Positions 5,878 through 14,600 of a stretch of DNA of 32,618 bases are shown piece by piece. A program made the position numbers and the translations under genes. The stretch's first letter is position 1, and each line of letters starts with the position of its first letter. This DNA comes from a virus. The DNA lies in the IMG/VR virus record IMGVR_UViG_3300043602_000155, positions 1 through 32,618 of that record. One strand, 5' to 3'. Below the pieces are notes generated by a model, which ran no database searches, had not been told where the DNA came from, and saw only the letters and a program-made list of their open reading frames with translations.

Positions 5878-8459
5878 CCATTACTGCTGCTGAACTTGCG
5901 GTCAAGGTCACAGCCGATACATCCGCCGCCGAGAGCGGGCTGAAATCCTTCTCCGGCAAAATGGACAGCATGGCGGGGCAGATGGCCGGCGTGGGCGGTG
6001 TGCTTTCGGCCACTATCGGCGCGCCGCTGATTGGCATCGGCGTCAGCGCCATCAAGACGGCGGCCGGCTTTGAGCGCAGCATGAACGTGCTCGGCTATGC
6101 CTCGAATGCCACCGGCGACCAAATGCAGGCGATGAGCGACCTGGCTTTGCAGCTTGGCGCCGATACCGTATTTAGCGCCAACGAAGCGGCCGAGGGCATG
6201 GTTGATTTAGCCAAGGCGGGCATGGATACGCAAGAGGTGATGGACTCGATACCCGGCGTGATGGACTTGGCGGCAGCCGGCGCCATCAGCGTCAGCGATG
6301 CCGCAACCTTGACGGCGGCCACGCTCAACACCTTTGGCCTTGATGCCGCCGAGTCGGCCAAGGTGGCGGACGTCTTAGCGGCGGCCGCCAATGCCTCGGC
6401 GGCTGACATCTCCGACCTTGCTTACGGCGTGCAGAATGCCGGTTCGGTCTTTGCCACCAACGGCCAAAGTGTGGAAACACTGGCGACGATGATGGCGCTA
6501 CTCGCCAACAACGGCCTCAATGCCAGCGACGCTGCAACCAGCCTCAAGACGATGACGATGCGCCTGACCGCACCGACCGCCGCCGCCTCAAAGGTGATGA
6601 AGCAACTCGGTATCAACGTCTTCAACGCCGACGGCAGTATGCGTGATTACCACGACATCATCGGTGACATTGCCTCGGCAGCCAAGGGCATGTCCGACGC
6701 CCAGCGTGACGCCGCCTTTAACACGCTCTTTGGCGCCGACGCCATCCGCGCCGCCAACATCATGGCCGAAGAAGGCACCGCCGGCTATGAGGCGATGAAG
6801 ACCGCCGTCGAAGAACAGGGTGCGGCCTCCGAGATGGCGAACGCCCAGAATAGCGGCTTGGCCGGTGCAATGGAGCAGATTAGCGGCAGCATTGACAGCT
6901 TGATGACCAAGCTCGCCTTGCCTTTCCTCGACACCATTTCCGGCTGGATGGGCGGCTTGACCGATTTCGTCAACCAGTTGGGCGACCTGCCGCAGCCGGT
7001 AATCAACGCCTCGCTGGCTTTCTTGGGCTTTGCCGCCGCGGTCGGTGCGGTACTCTTGGCGGCAGCGGGCATTGCCACCGTGATCGGCGCCTTGGCAACA
7101 CCGATTGGCTTGGTTGCCTTGGTCGTGTTGGGTCTGGCGGCTGCCGTGGCCGCGCTGTGGCTGGCCTGGGAAACCAATTGGGGCAACATCCAGGGCAAGA
7201 CGGCGGCGGTGCTGGCGGTGATCCAGCCGTTGATTGAGACGCTGAGCAGCACGCTAAGCGGCATCGGCACCAGCCTGTCCACCTTTAAGATGCCGACGCT
7301 GACCGACTTAGGGAAGCTCAAGAGCGATATTGAATTCCAAATCAAGGCCACGGTCGAGACGCTGCTCGACCCGCCCAAGCTGACGATCATGCCTTTTCCC
7401 GACATGACGATTGACCCGCCCAAAGTGACGATCAAGCCCATACCGCAGGCGGCGATCACGGAGGCGGCCAAAGGCCCCGGATTGATGATCGACAACTTGA
7501 CGCAGACGATTGCGGGCGGCAACTGGGCGGGGGCCGGACGCTTGATGGGGACGCTGATCATCGCTCGCTGGAATACGGAAATCGCCAAGATTGAGCCATT
7601 TATCACCTTTATCGAAATCGCCGGCGCCTTTAGTCAGGCGATCCTCGGACTGCAAGGGGCCATGCTGGTGGCGCTGATCGGCTTCAGCTTGGCGCTGGAG
7701 GGAACCGGCCTGCCCGCCAAGATTGCGGCGCTCGGCGAGGCGATTGCGACGGCGGTCACGACCATGTGGACAAACCTGATGGCGACGGTCATGGGCGCCT
7801 TTATTGCGCCGGCGCCCGACAACACTTCCACCTCCGACACCCTGCGTGACCGCGCCGCCGCCAGCAGCTTTAAGTGGTCGGATTATATCCAGCCTTTGGT
7901 GTGGACGAGCTTTGTGCCGGACTTCGTTTGGTCAATCTTCGTGACGCCGCTGGACTGGGTGCTTTGGATTGCCAATCTGACCTGGTCAACCTTTGTCTCG
8001 GCTTTAGAGTGGGCGAGTTGGATTTCGACCTTTGACTGGGGAAGCTTTATCTCCGGCCTCAGTTGGCCGAGCTTTATCACGAGCCTATCCTGGGGAACCT
8101 TTATCTCCAGTCTGAGTTGGGCAACCTTTATCTCCAGCCTGAGCTGGTCGAGCTTTATCCCGGAAATGTCGTGGGCGAACTTTATTCCGCACATCGATTG
8201 GGGCCGCTTCATCCCCGCCTTTTCTCCGCCAAGCGTTTCGCCAGACGGGCCACAGCAAGACAATTTACAGAAAAAAAAGGATGACGCTACTATCGGCTTC
8301 GTGACAGCGGGCGCCTCATTCGCCACGGCGAGCTATGGCGGCGGCAGGGGAAACGGCGGGCCAACCATCGTTATCCAAAACGTCAACGTGCATAACGACA
8401 TGGATATCGAGGTGCTGGCGGGCAAGCTGGCGCGTCGTTTCCAGCAGAAGTTGAGATAA
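5874..8459 (+). CDS. tail tape measure protein
   Basis: The 861-residue product sets tail length and is ejected with DNA. Residues 1-360 match the TP901-type tape measure core: SGLKSFSGKMDSMAGQMAG, IKTAAGFERSMNVLG, LGADTVFSANEAAEGMVDLA and LLANNGLNASDAATSLKTMT. Residues about 370-435 form a long hydrophobic stretch (FLGFAAAVGAVLLAAAGIAT onwards), with a second near 583-610. Residues 666-782 are thirteen nine-residue repeats with one tryptophan each. The C-terminus is glycine-rich then helical. The ATG lies in an ATGA overlap with the chaperone extension. It is short for the family, which predicts a short tail if the helical scale of about 1.5 angstrom per residue holds. Confidence 0.93.
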   Translation: MTITAAELAVKVTADTSAAESGLKSFSGKMDSMAGQMAGVGGVLSATIGAPLIGIGVSAIKTAAGFERSMNVLGYASNATGDQMQAMSDLALQLGADTVFSANEAAEGMVDLAKAGMDTQEVMDSIPGVMDLAAAGAISVSDAATLTAATLNTFGLDAAESAKVADVLAAAANASAADISDLAYGVQNAGSVFATNGQSVETLATMMALLANNGLNASDAATSLKTMTMRLTAPTAAASKVMKQLGINVFNADGSMRDYHDIIGDIASAAKGMSDAQRDAAFNTLFGADAIRAANIMAEEGTAGYEAMKTAVEEQGAASEMANAQNSGLAGAMEQISGSIDSLMTKLALPFLDTISGWMGGLTDFVNQLGDLPQPVINASLAFLGFAAAVGAVLLAAAGIATVIGALATPIGLVALVVLGLAAAVAALWLAWETNWGNIQGKTAAVLAVIQPLIETLSSTLSGIGTSLSTFKMPTLTDLGKLKSDIEFQIKATVETLLDPPKLTIMPFPDMTIDPPKVTIKPIPQAAITEAAKGPGLMIDNLTQTIAGGNWAGAGRLMGTLIIARWNTEIAKIEPFITFIEIAGAFSQAILGLQGAMLVALIGFSLALEGTGLPAKIAALGEAIATAVTTMWTNLMATVMGAFIAPAPDNTSTSDTLRDRAAASSFKWSDYIQPLVWTSFVPDFVWSIFVTPLDWVLWIANLTWSTFVSALEWASWISTFDWGSFISGLSWPSFITSLSWGTFISSLSWATFISSLSWSSFIPEMSWANFIPHIDWGRFIPAFSPPSVSPDGPQQDNLQKKKDDATIGFVTAGASFATASYGGGRGNGGPTIVIQNVNVHNDMDIEVLAGKLARRFQQKLR
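7869..8219 (+). repeat. thirteen 27-bp units encoding Trp nonapeptides
   Basis: Thirteen consecutive nonapeptides run FKWSDYIQP, LVWTSFVPD, FVWSIFVTP, LDWVLWIAN, LTWSTFVSA, LEWASWIST, FDWGSFISG, LSWPSFITS, LSWGTFISS, LSWATFISS, LSWSSFIPE, MSWANFIPH, IDWGRFIPA. The pattern is hydrophobic-x-W-x-x-(F/W/Y)-(I/V)-x-x. DNA identity is highest in the middle units, suggesting recent copying there. The phase is unbroken and ends just before a Pro/Ser-rich stretch. Confidence 0.93.
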
Positions 8460-8463
8460 CCTT

Positions 8464-9816
8464 ATGCCTTTACAGTTGACGCTACGTGTCGGCGAGACGA
8501 CGGCGCAGGATGTGCCGCTGCATAGCGGCGGGCTGATCACGACCTACGCCATGAATGCGCCCGATGTCAACCAGGATACGCTCGATACGCTGGGCGAGGG
8601 CGAGACGCTGAGCGTGCCGTCCTTTAGCAACGTCACCGAAAGCATCGACCTGCTGATTCAAGGGTCGGAGGCGGTGATCGCCGCCAAAGTGCAGAGCATC
8701 GAGCGCCTGCTTGACCTGGCGCGCCAGGGGTCAAGCGGCTATCTGGATGACAAGGTGTATCTGGTGGCGCAGTATGCTCAGGATACAGAGGTGTGGCGGT
8801 CGCAAATCCTGGCCGCCCGCTGGATTGCCGACAACGTAGCCAATGAGATGTACCGCGGCGTGCTACACGGCACGATTACGCTGACGCGCCGCTTCTATTT
8901 TGAGACGGAGGCGGTCAAAGCGATTGCGATCACGAGCGGGCCGACCTCAGTCGCCACGACCGGCTTTGCCACCGTCTACAACGCCGACGACACGCACGCC
9001 ACCAACCAAAACTGGTGGCAATGCGCCGCCGACCAGATTGAGGGCACGCTGCCGGCGCCGGCCAAGATTGAGATCAAGAACGCCAGCGGCGCAGCTCGTG
9101 CCGCCACTAGCGTCTACCTCGGCAACTATGTCTATACCGGCCCGACGACGATTGACCCGATCTACCGCGGCGAAGAGAAGGCGGGCGGCTTTGCGACAGC
9201 CAACACGGTCGAGGGCGACATGGCCTATTGGCTGGCGGGCAGCTCGGTCATCAACGGTTTTAAGAACCAGTTTGGGCGCCTCGTCGCCGTCTTTAGCACG
9301 CGCCCCAACATCGACACGCTGCTGCGCGCCTCGCTCCAGCTCAGGTACTTTCCGGCGCCGCTCGACATCGCCGTCGGCGAGCCGGTACTGGCCGCCTTTA
9401 ACGAGTGGATACTCGACCTCGGCGGCATCCCGATACCGCCGGGCGGCTACTATGCCAACAGCGCCCCGCACCTCTATGTCACGGTCAAGGCCAAAGCGAC
9501 GGTCGCCTCAGACGACATCGCCTTTGATTGGGTGCAGCTCTTTCCGTCGGGGTCAGGCCGCTACCGGGTGCTGCGCGCCTTTAGCAACGTCTCGTTGGCC
9601 GACGGCGAAAGCATTGTCGATGACGGGGCGAATGGCGGCGTCTACGGGCTGAGCGGGACGGAGCAATTGCCCATTTATCGCCCCTACTTTATGCCGATCC
9701 ACCTCTATCCCAACAAAATCAACCGCCTGCGCTTTATCCTCGGCGGCGTGACGATGGAAGCGGGCAGCGCCTGGCAGGTGCGGATGAGCTACAGGCCCAG
9801 GCGGATTTCTATCTAA
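8464..9816 (+). CDS. distal tail (Dit-like) protein
   Basis: The 450-residue product directly follows the tape measure, where the distal tail protein is expected. The first ~150 residues (GSEAVIAAKVQSIERLLDLA and ARWIADNVANEMYRGVLHGT, ending in ITLTRRFYFE) look like a tail-ring domain: a long region in which each local segment is checked against its neighbours for strand pairing. Residues about 165-450 form a second beta-rich part with GEPVLAAFNEWILDLGGIPI and a closing WQVRMSYRPRRISI, which may be a galectin-like or carbohydrate-binding module. The Dit role is inferred from order and size; the second half is not recognised. Confidence 0.65.
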   Translation: MPLQLTLRVGETTAQDVPLHSGGLITTYAMNAPDVNQDTLDTLGEGETLSVPSFSNVTESIDLLIQGSEAVIAAKVQSIERLLDLARQGSSGYLDDKVYLVAQYAQDTEVWRSQILAARWIADNVANEMYRGVLHGTITLTRRFYFETEAVKAIAITSGPTSVATTGFATVYNADDTHATNQNWWQCAADQIEGTLPAPAKIEIKNASGAARAATSVYLGNYVYTGPTTIDPIYRGEEKAGGFATANTVEGDMAYWLAGSSVINGFKNQFGRLVAVFSTRPNIDTLLRASLQLRYFPAPLDIAVGEPVLAAFNEWILDLGGIPIPPGGYYANSAPHLYVTVKAKATVASDDIAFDWVQLFPSGSGRYRVLRAFSNVSLADGESIVDDGANGGVYGLSGTEQLPIYRPYFMPIHLYPNKINRLRFILGGVTMEAGSAWQVRMSYRPRRISI

Positions 9817-11669
9817 TGCCACGATTCAGCGTCCAGCTCGAAAAGGACATCCAGTACGGCAACCGTATCCAGACGCTACCGCGTGACCTCGTGCTGGCGC
9901 CGCAGCACTGGTCGGCCAATGACCGCGGCGGCTGCGAACAGGCGAGTATTACGGCCATCGGCAGCGCCGAAAGCCTGGCCTCGCTCTGCGGCTGGCTGGG
10001 CGACAAGGTAGAAATCTTCAACGAGTTTGGCGAGTGCGTGTGGTGGGGCGACCTGTGGGACATCGAGCTGAATCTGGGCAACATCTCGATTCACATGAGC
10101 CTCGACGAGGTACGCAACCGCGTCAAAGTGACCTATCCGAGCATCCTGCCCGACGGCACCGAGCAGAGCAACGAGACGGGCTGGGCGCAGGACAACGACA
10201 GCGTGGCGCGCTATGGCAAACGGGAGATCATCTACGGATCGACGCGTGGCAACGCCAACATCGCCGCCTATATGCAGGCGACCATCCTCAAACGGATGAA
10301 GCTGCCGCAGCCGAACGTCACGACCAGCGACCAGGGCAGCTATAGCGCCACGCTGACGGCGCAGGGCACATGGTACAAGGCCGATGCGCTCTACTTTGAG
10401 AACTTGGATGGCTTAGAAGAGCATACCGATGAAAGCGGCGTGCAGGTGCTGGGCGTCTATATGACGAGCAACCAGATTGGCTTTGGCATCTGGAACCCTG
10501 CCGACCATACCGAGGGCGCCATTGAATCCGACGAAATGCAAATCTATGGCGGCGGCGACTTCCTGCCGCTCAAGCGCGACGACACCTTTACCGTCTCCGG
10601 CGCCGTCGAAGTCTTGGAGGGCACGACCAACAACGGCACCTACACCGTTGAGAACATGGATCACCCCTACCAGATCGGCGTCGGCGATGACCTGATCCCC
10701 GAAGCGCCGGGGCCAACGATCCGCATTTCATTTGGCGAACAGGTGGCGGCCGACAACATTGCCACCAAGTTCTGGCTCGACACGCCGTGGACGGTGACGC
10801 GCGTCGGCTTCATCGGGCGCAAGATTGGCGAACCGACTGACCTCTTGCGCGTCGAGATCAACGCCGACACTTTGGGCGTTCCTAGCACGATGTTGACGGC
10901 GGTCGATATCAGCGGCGCCAGCCTCTTTACCGAGTTGAACTGGACGGAGGCGCCGGTGCCGCCGGTCGAACTGGCCGCCAATACGCCCTACTGGCTGCAC
11001 ATCCATCGCCTCGGCGCCGCCAACATTGACGACGGCTACGAGATTGCGGTCGATGAAGAGCAGGGCTATACCAAGTTTGAGACGCCCGGCTCGCCGCTCT
11101 TCAACGTGCTGGTCGCACTCGGCGGCGGCTGGGTGGCGCGCTCGCCTGTCTGCGACATGCCCTTTCGCATCATCGGCGAGATTAAGAGTACCGAACAGCT
11201 ACGCAAGGCGATTGCCGGCGTCGAGAGCTACTACAACACGATCATCCACGTCGATAGCGGCATCATGGTACGCCAGTTTGACGACCGCCAGATGACGGTG
11301 ATGGATGTGATCGACGAGCTGCTGGAGATGGGCACATCAGCCGGCGACAGGATGATCGCCTGGGTGACGCGTGACCGCAGCGTGGTCATTGACCTGGCGC
11401 CGTTATCGAGCGAAGAGGATTATGTGCTGGGCATGGATGGCCGCCTGCGCCATCCCAACGGCAGCAACATCCTACCCGGCAAACTGGTCTACGGGCAGAG
11501 CGTCGGCATCGACTCGATCCTGCTGCTTGACGGGCTGGGCATCCGCCAGACGCGCGGGGCTGCCGTCTATATCCGAGCATCGACCTACAGCGCCGAAAGC
11601 GACAGGCTGACCGTGCAATCGGAAGGGTCGCCTGACCCGTTTAGCGCGCTCAAGATTGTGAAGGGGTAA
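9816..11669 (+). CDS. baseplate hub / tail-associated protein with inserted beta-sandwich
   Basis: The 617-residue product starts in a TAATG junction. Residues 1-130 (SVQLEKDIQYGNRIQTL, GDKVEIFNEFGECVWWGDLW) and residues about 455-617 (TEQLRKAIAGVESYYNTIIH, VMDVIDELLEMGTSAGDRMI, SEEDYVLGMDGRLRHPN) resemble the two halves of a hub protein that plugs the tail tube. Between them, about residues 298-450, is a separate beta-sandwich (NIATKFWLDTPWTVTRVGFI, ELAANTPYWLHIHRLGAANI) of the kind used in secreted and surface proteins to bind carbohydrate. This placement suggests receptor binding at the tail tip. Hub role comes from gene order. Confidence 0.65.
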   Translation: MPRFSVQLEKDIQYGNRIQTLPRDLVLAPQHWSANDRGGCEQASITAIGSAESLASLCGWLGDKVEIFNEFGECVWWGDLWDIELNLGNISIHMSLDEVRNRVKVTYPSILPDGTEQSNETGWAQDNDSVARYGKREIIYGSTRGNANIAAYMQATILKRMKLPQPNVTTSDQGSYSATLTAQGTWYKADALYFENLDGLEEHTDESGVQVLGVYMTSNQIGFGIWNPADHTEGAIESDEMQIYGGGDFLPLKRDDTFTVSGAVEVLEGTTNNGTYTVENMDHPYQIGVGDDLIPEAPGPTIRISFGEQVAADNIATKFWLDTPWTVTRVGFIGRKIGEPTDLLRVEINADTLGVPSTMLTAVDISGASLFTELNWTEAPVPPVELAANTPYWLHIHRLGAANIDDGYEIAVDEEQGYTKFETPGSPLFNVLVALGGGWVARSPVCDMPFRIIGEIKSTEQLRKAIAGVESYYNTIIHVDSGIMVRQFDDRQMTVMDVIDELLEMGTSAGDRMIAWVTRDRSVVIDLAPLSSEEDYVLGMDGRLRHPNGSNILPGKLVYGQSVGIDSILLLDGLGIRQTRGAAVYIRASTYSAESDRLTVQSEGSPDPFSALKIVKG

Positions 11670-11670
11670 C

Positions 11671-14600
11671 ATGCCGAGTAACAAAGCATCCTCACAGGCT
11701 GACCTGCTCTACCCCTATTTGCTCAAACGCTTCCAACGATTCTTTGGCAACGGGCATGGCGGCGGCGGCAGCGCCGTTAGCGGCGGGCGGCTGGCGACTT
11801 TGCAGGATGTCAATCTCGGCACGCTCACGGACGGCCAGGTGCTGACCTATGACGGCACGACGGCGATGTGGCGCAACGAGGATGCGACCGGCGGCAGCGG
11901 TGGCGGGCCGACCTACATTGCCGGCAACGGCATTGACATCAGCGGCACGACGATCTCGACCAAGCACGACACGGTGGGCGGGATAGGTGCGACGAGCGCC
12001 GGGTTGTATCTCAAGAAGCCCTCCGACAGCGGCCTCATCCTCGATAGTACGGGCGTCAAGATTGGGGCCGGCGTCGGATTGGATGTGCTGGGCAACTTTG
12101 TCAGCGTCGATGCGACCGAGATCACCGACACGACCAGAGGGCTTGGCGTCAACTCCAACCTGATCTATGTGCGGACGGAGGCGGGCGGCGGCATCGAGTT
12201 TGCCGGCGACGGTTCCGTGCGCGTTGACGAGGACGCCGACTTTTTGTGGACAGGCACGCACCAGTTTAACAGCCCTGTGCAGATGCATACTGACATCAAC
12301 TTTATCGCCGCCGACCGCCAGTTTACCAGCAGCGCCGGCATCGACGTCACCTGGAATCTGGGCGGCGACCTGATGCTGGCCTCGGCCAAGACCGAGCGCA
12401 GCACCGATTACCTCGACGGCATCCCGATTAACGGCTATAGCTTACATATCAACAGCGGCGGCTTCCGCCAGTTGACGACGCACGCCATCAAGGCCGACGA
12501 GCTGCACGTCCGCACCTTCATCGCCGACACCGTGCGCGTCGACGTCGGTGAAGAGTACTGGGGAAAGTCGATGGGTATCGTCTACCAGGACTTTACCGTG
12601 CCTGCCATCGGCGCCACCGTCGCCGTCACCTTTGAGGATTCGGTGGCGCTGGTCGGTGCGCTCTTTGCCAATGGCGACTGGATCATGATCTCGTCGGTCG
12701 AAGTCGGCACCGGGCTTGAGGTCAACCAGCTATGGGGCCAGGTCAGCGGCTATGTGCCTTTGGCGGCTGACATCAACGGCATTACCCGCCAGCGCTGGAC
12801 GTATACGCACCGCGCAGGCACGCCCGGCATCGTCGTCAAGAAGGGGCGGCTGGCGGTGGACTTTGGCGTCAGCGGGCAGGGCTATGTCCACCTCAGCACG
12901 CTCGACAGCGCCGACGGGCCGTGGATTCGTATTGGCGACTGGACGGGCGCCAACCCTTACGCGGCGGGCAACAGCCACATCCGCACGCAGATCGGCCTGC
13001 TCGACGGCATCGGCGACGCCGACCTCAACCCCACGGGCTGGGGCTTGTACAGCGACAACGCCTATCTACACGGCATGTTACGCACTGCCGAGACGGTGCT
13101 GGACGATGACGGGCTGGCGATTCTGATGCCGACCTTGCCGGGTGGTTGGGCGCCGGGCATTCACTCCGAGATTGCCTGGTGGTTCGATGTACTGGATCGC
13201 AGCGCCAATCCTCCGGCCAGCATTGCCGGCTATCAGCTCGATACCGGTTCGCCGCCGGTCTCGAATCGCCTTGAGCTGGAGGTGAGAAAGACCGATGACG
13301 CCGATTACTCCTATCTGAGCCTCAACGCCACCGATGACGGCGGGCCGATTGGCTCTACCAATATCCGTCTGGTGAGTACGGGCAATATCTATGTAGAGGC
13401 TGATCTTGGCGTCATCTTCGAGGGCGCGGTGCTGCCTGAGTTCGATGTGACCTTTGACCTCGGCAGCGCCTCGAAACGCTGGCGCAATCTGTACATTGAC
13501 CATCTCTTTGTCAGCGGCACGATTGCCGGTGATACCTTGTCGGGCGCTGAGTGGGAATATCCGGGCAGCATGATCATCGACGCCCACGCCGCCACCCCAA
13601 CCGTTGTCAGCGTCACCAATCAGGGCAGCGGCACAGCCTCGCTGGATGTCGAGGGCAACATCACGCTCGGCGGCACCGTGGACGGCATCGACATCAGCGC
13701 CCATGCCGCCAACCCTGCCGCCCATCATGCGCTGGCGACGGCCGGTGACGGGCTGCTCATTACAGGCCAGCAGCTACGCGTTGACCCGCTCTTGGCCGGT
13801 GGCGGCTTGACCTATACGGCGGGCGGCATCCTGGCCGTCGGCGCAGGTTCCGGTATCGTCGTCGCCGCCAACAGCATCGCCATCGACCCAAGCTATGCCA
13901 TGCCGACCACGCGCCGCGTCGATACCGCTGCTCCGCTAACCGGCGGCGGCGAGTTGAGCGTTGACCTCACGCTGGGCTTGACCCTTGCGCCGGCGGGCGG
14001 GCTGGGTATCACGGGCGGGCTGGGCTTGGCGCCGAGCGTCGCCGGTGACGGCCTGACCTTGACGGCAGGCGTCTTGGCGGTCGGCGTCGGTGCGGGGCTG
14101 GTGGCTGGTGCTGATGCCGTGACACTGGCCGCGACTTTGGCCGGCGCCGGCTTGACCTTGACAACCGGTGTGCTGGCGGTTGGGGCCGGTGATGGGCTGG
14201 TCGCCAATGCCGATACGATGGCGCTCGACCCGCTGGTGGGCGGCGCGGGGCTGACCTATACGGCGGGTGTGTTGGCGGTTGGGGCCGGTGATGGGCTGGT
14301 CGCCAATGCCGATACGATGGCGCTCGACCCGCTGGTGGGCGGCGCGGGGCTGACCTATACGGCGGGTGTGTTGGCGGTTGGCACGGGCGTGGGTATCCAG
14401 GTCAACGCCAACGACATCCAGATTGTGCTGGCCTCGCCATCCGGCCTCAACACGACCAGCGGGCTGGCAATCGATGCGGCGCTTGCCGGTGCGGGTCTGG
14501 CGCTGAGCGCAGCCAAAGCCTTGAGCGTCAACGCCGCCAAAGGCGTCAAGATTGGCGCCGGCGCTGACGTGGACAATGTGATTGTCGATACCGCCTATAA

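Noticed and set aside
6785-7606. Leftward ORF of 273 residues over the tape measure gene
   Set aside because: Low-complexity Ala/Lys/Ser/Pro composition complementary to the hydrophobic tape measure region; no start signal.
14174-14371. CRISPR or mobile-element repeat
   Set aside because: Two in-frame coding copies without spacers, terminal inverted repeats or transposase; simple tandem duplication.
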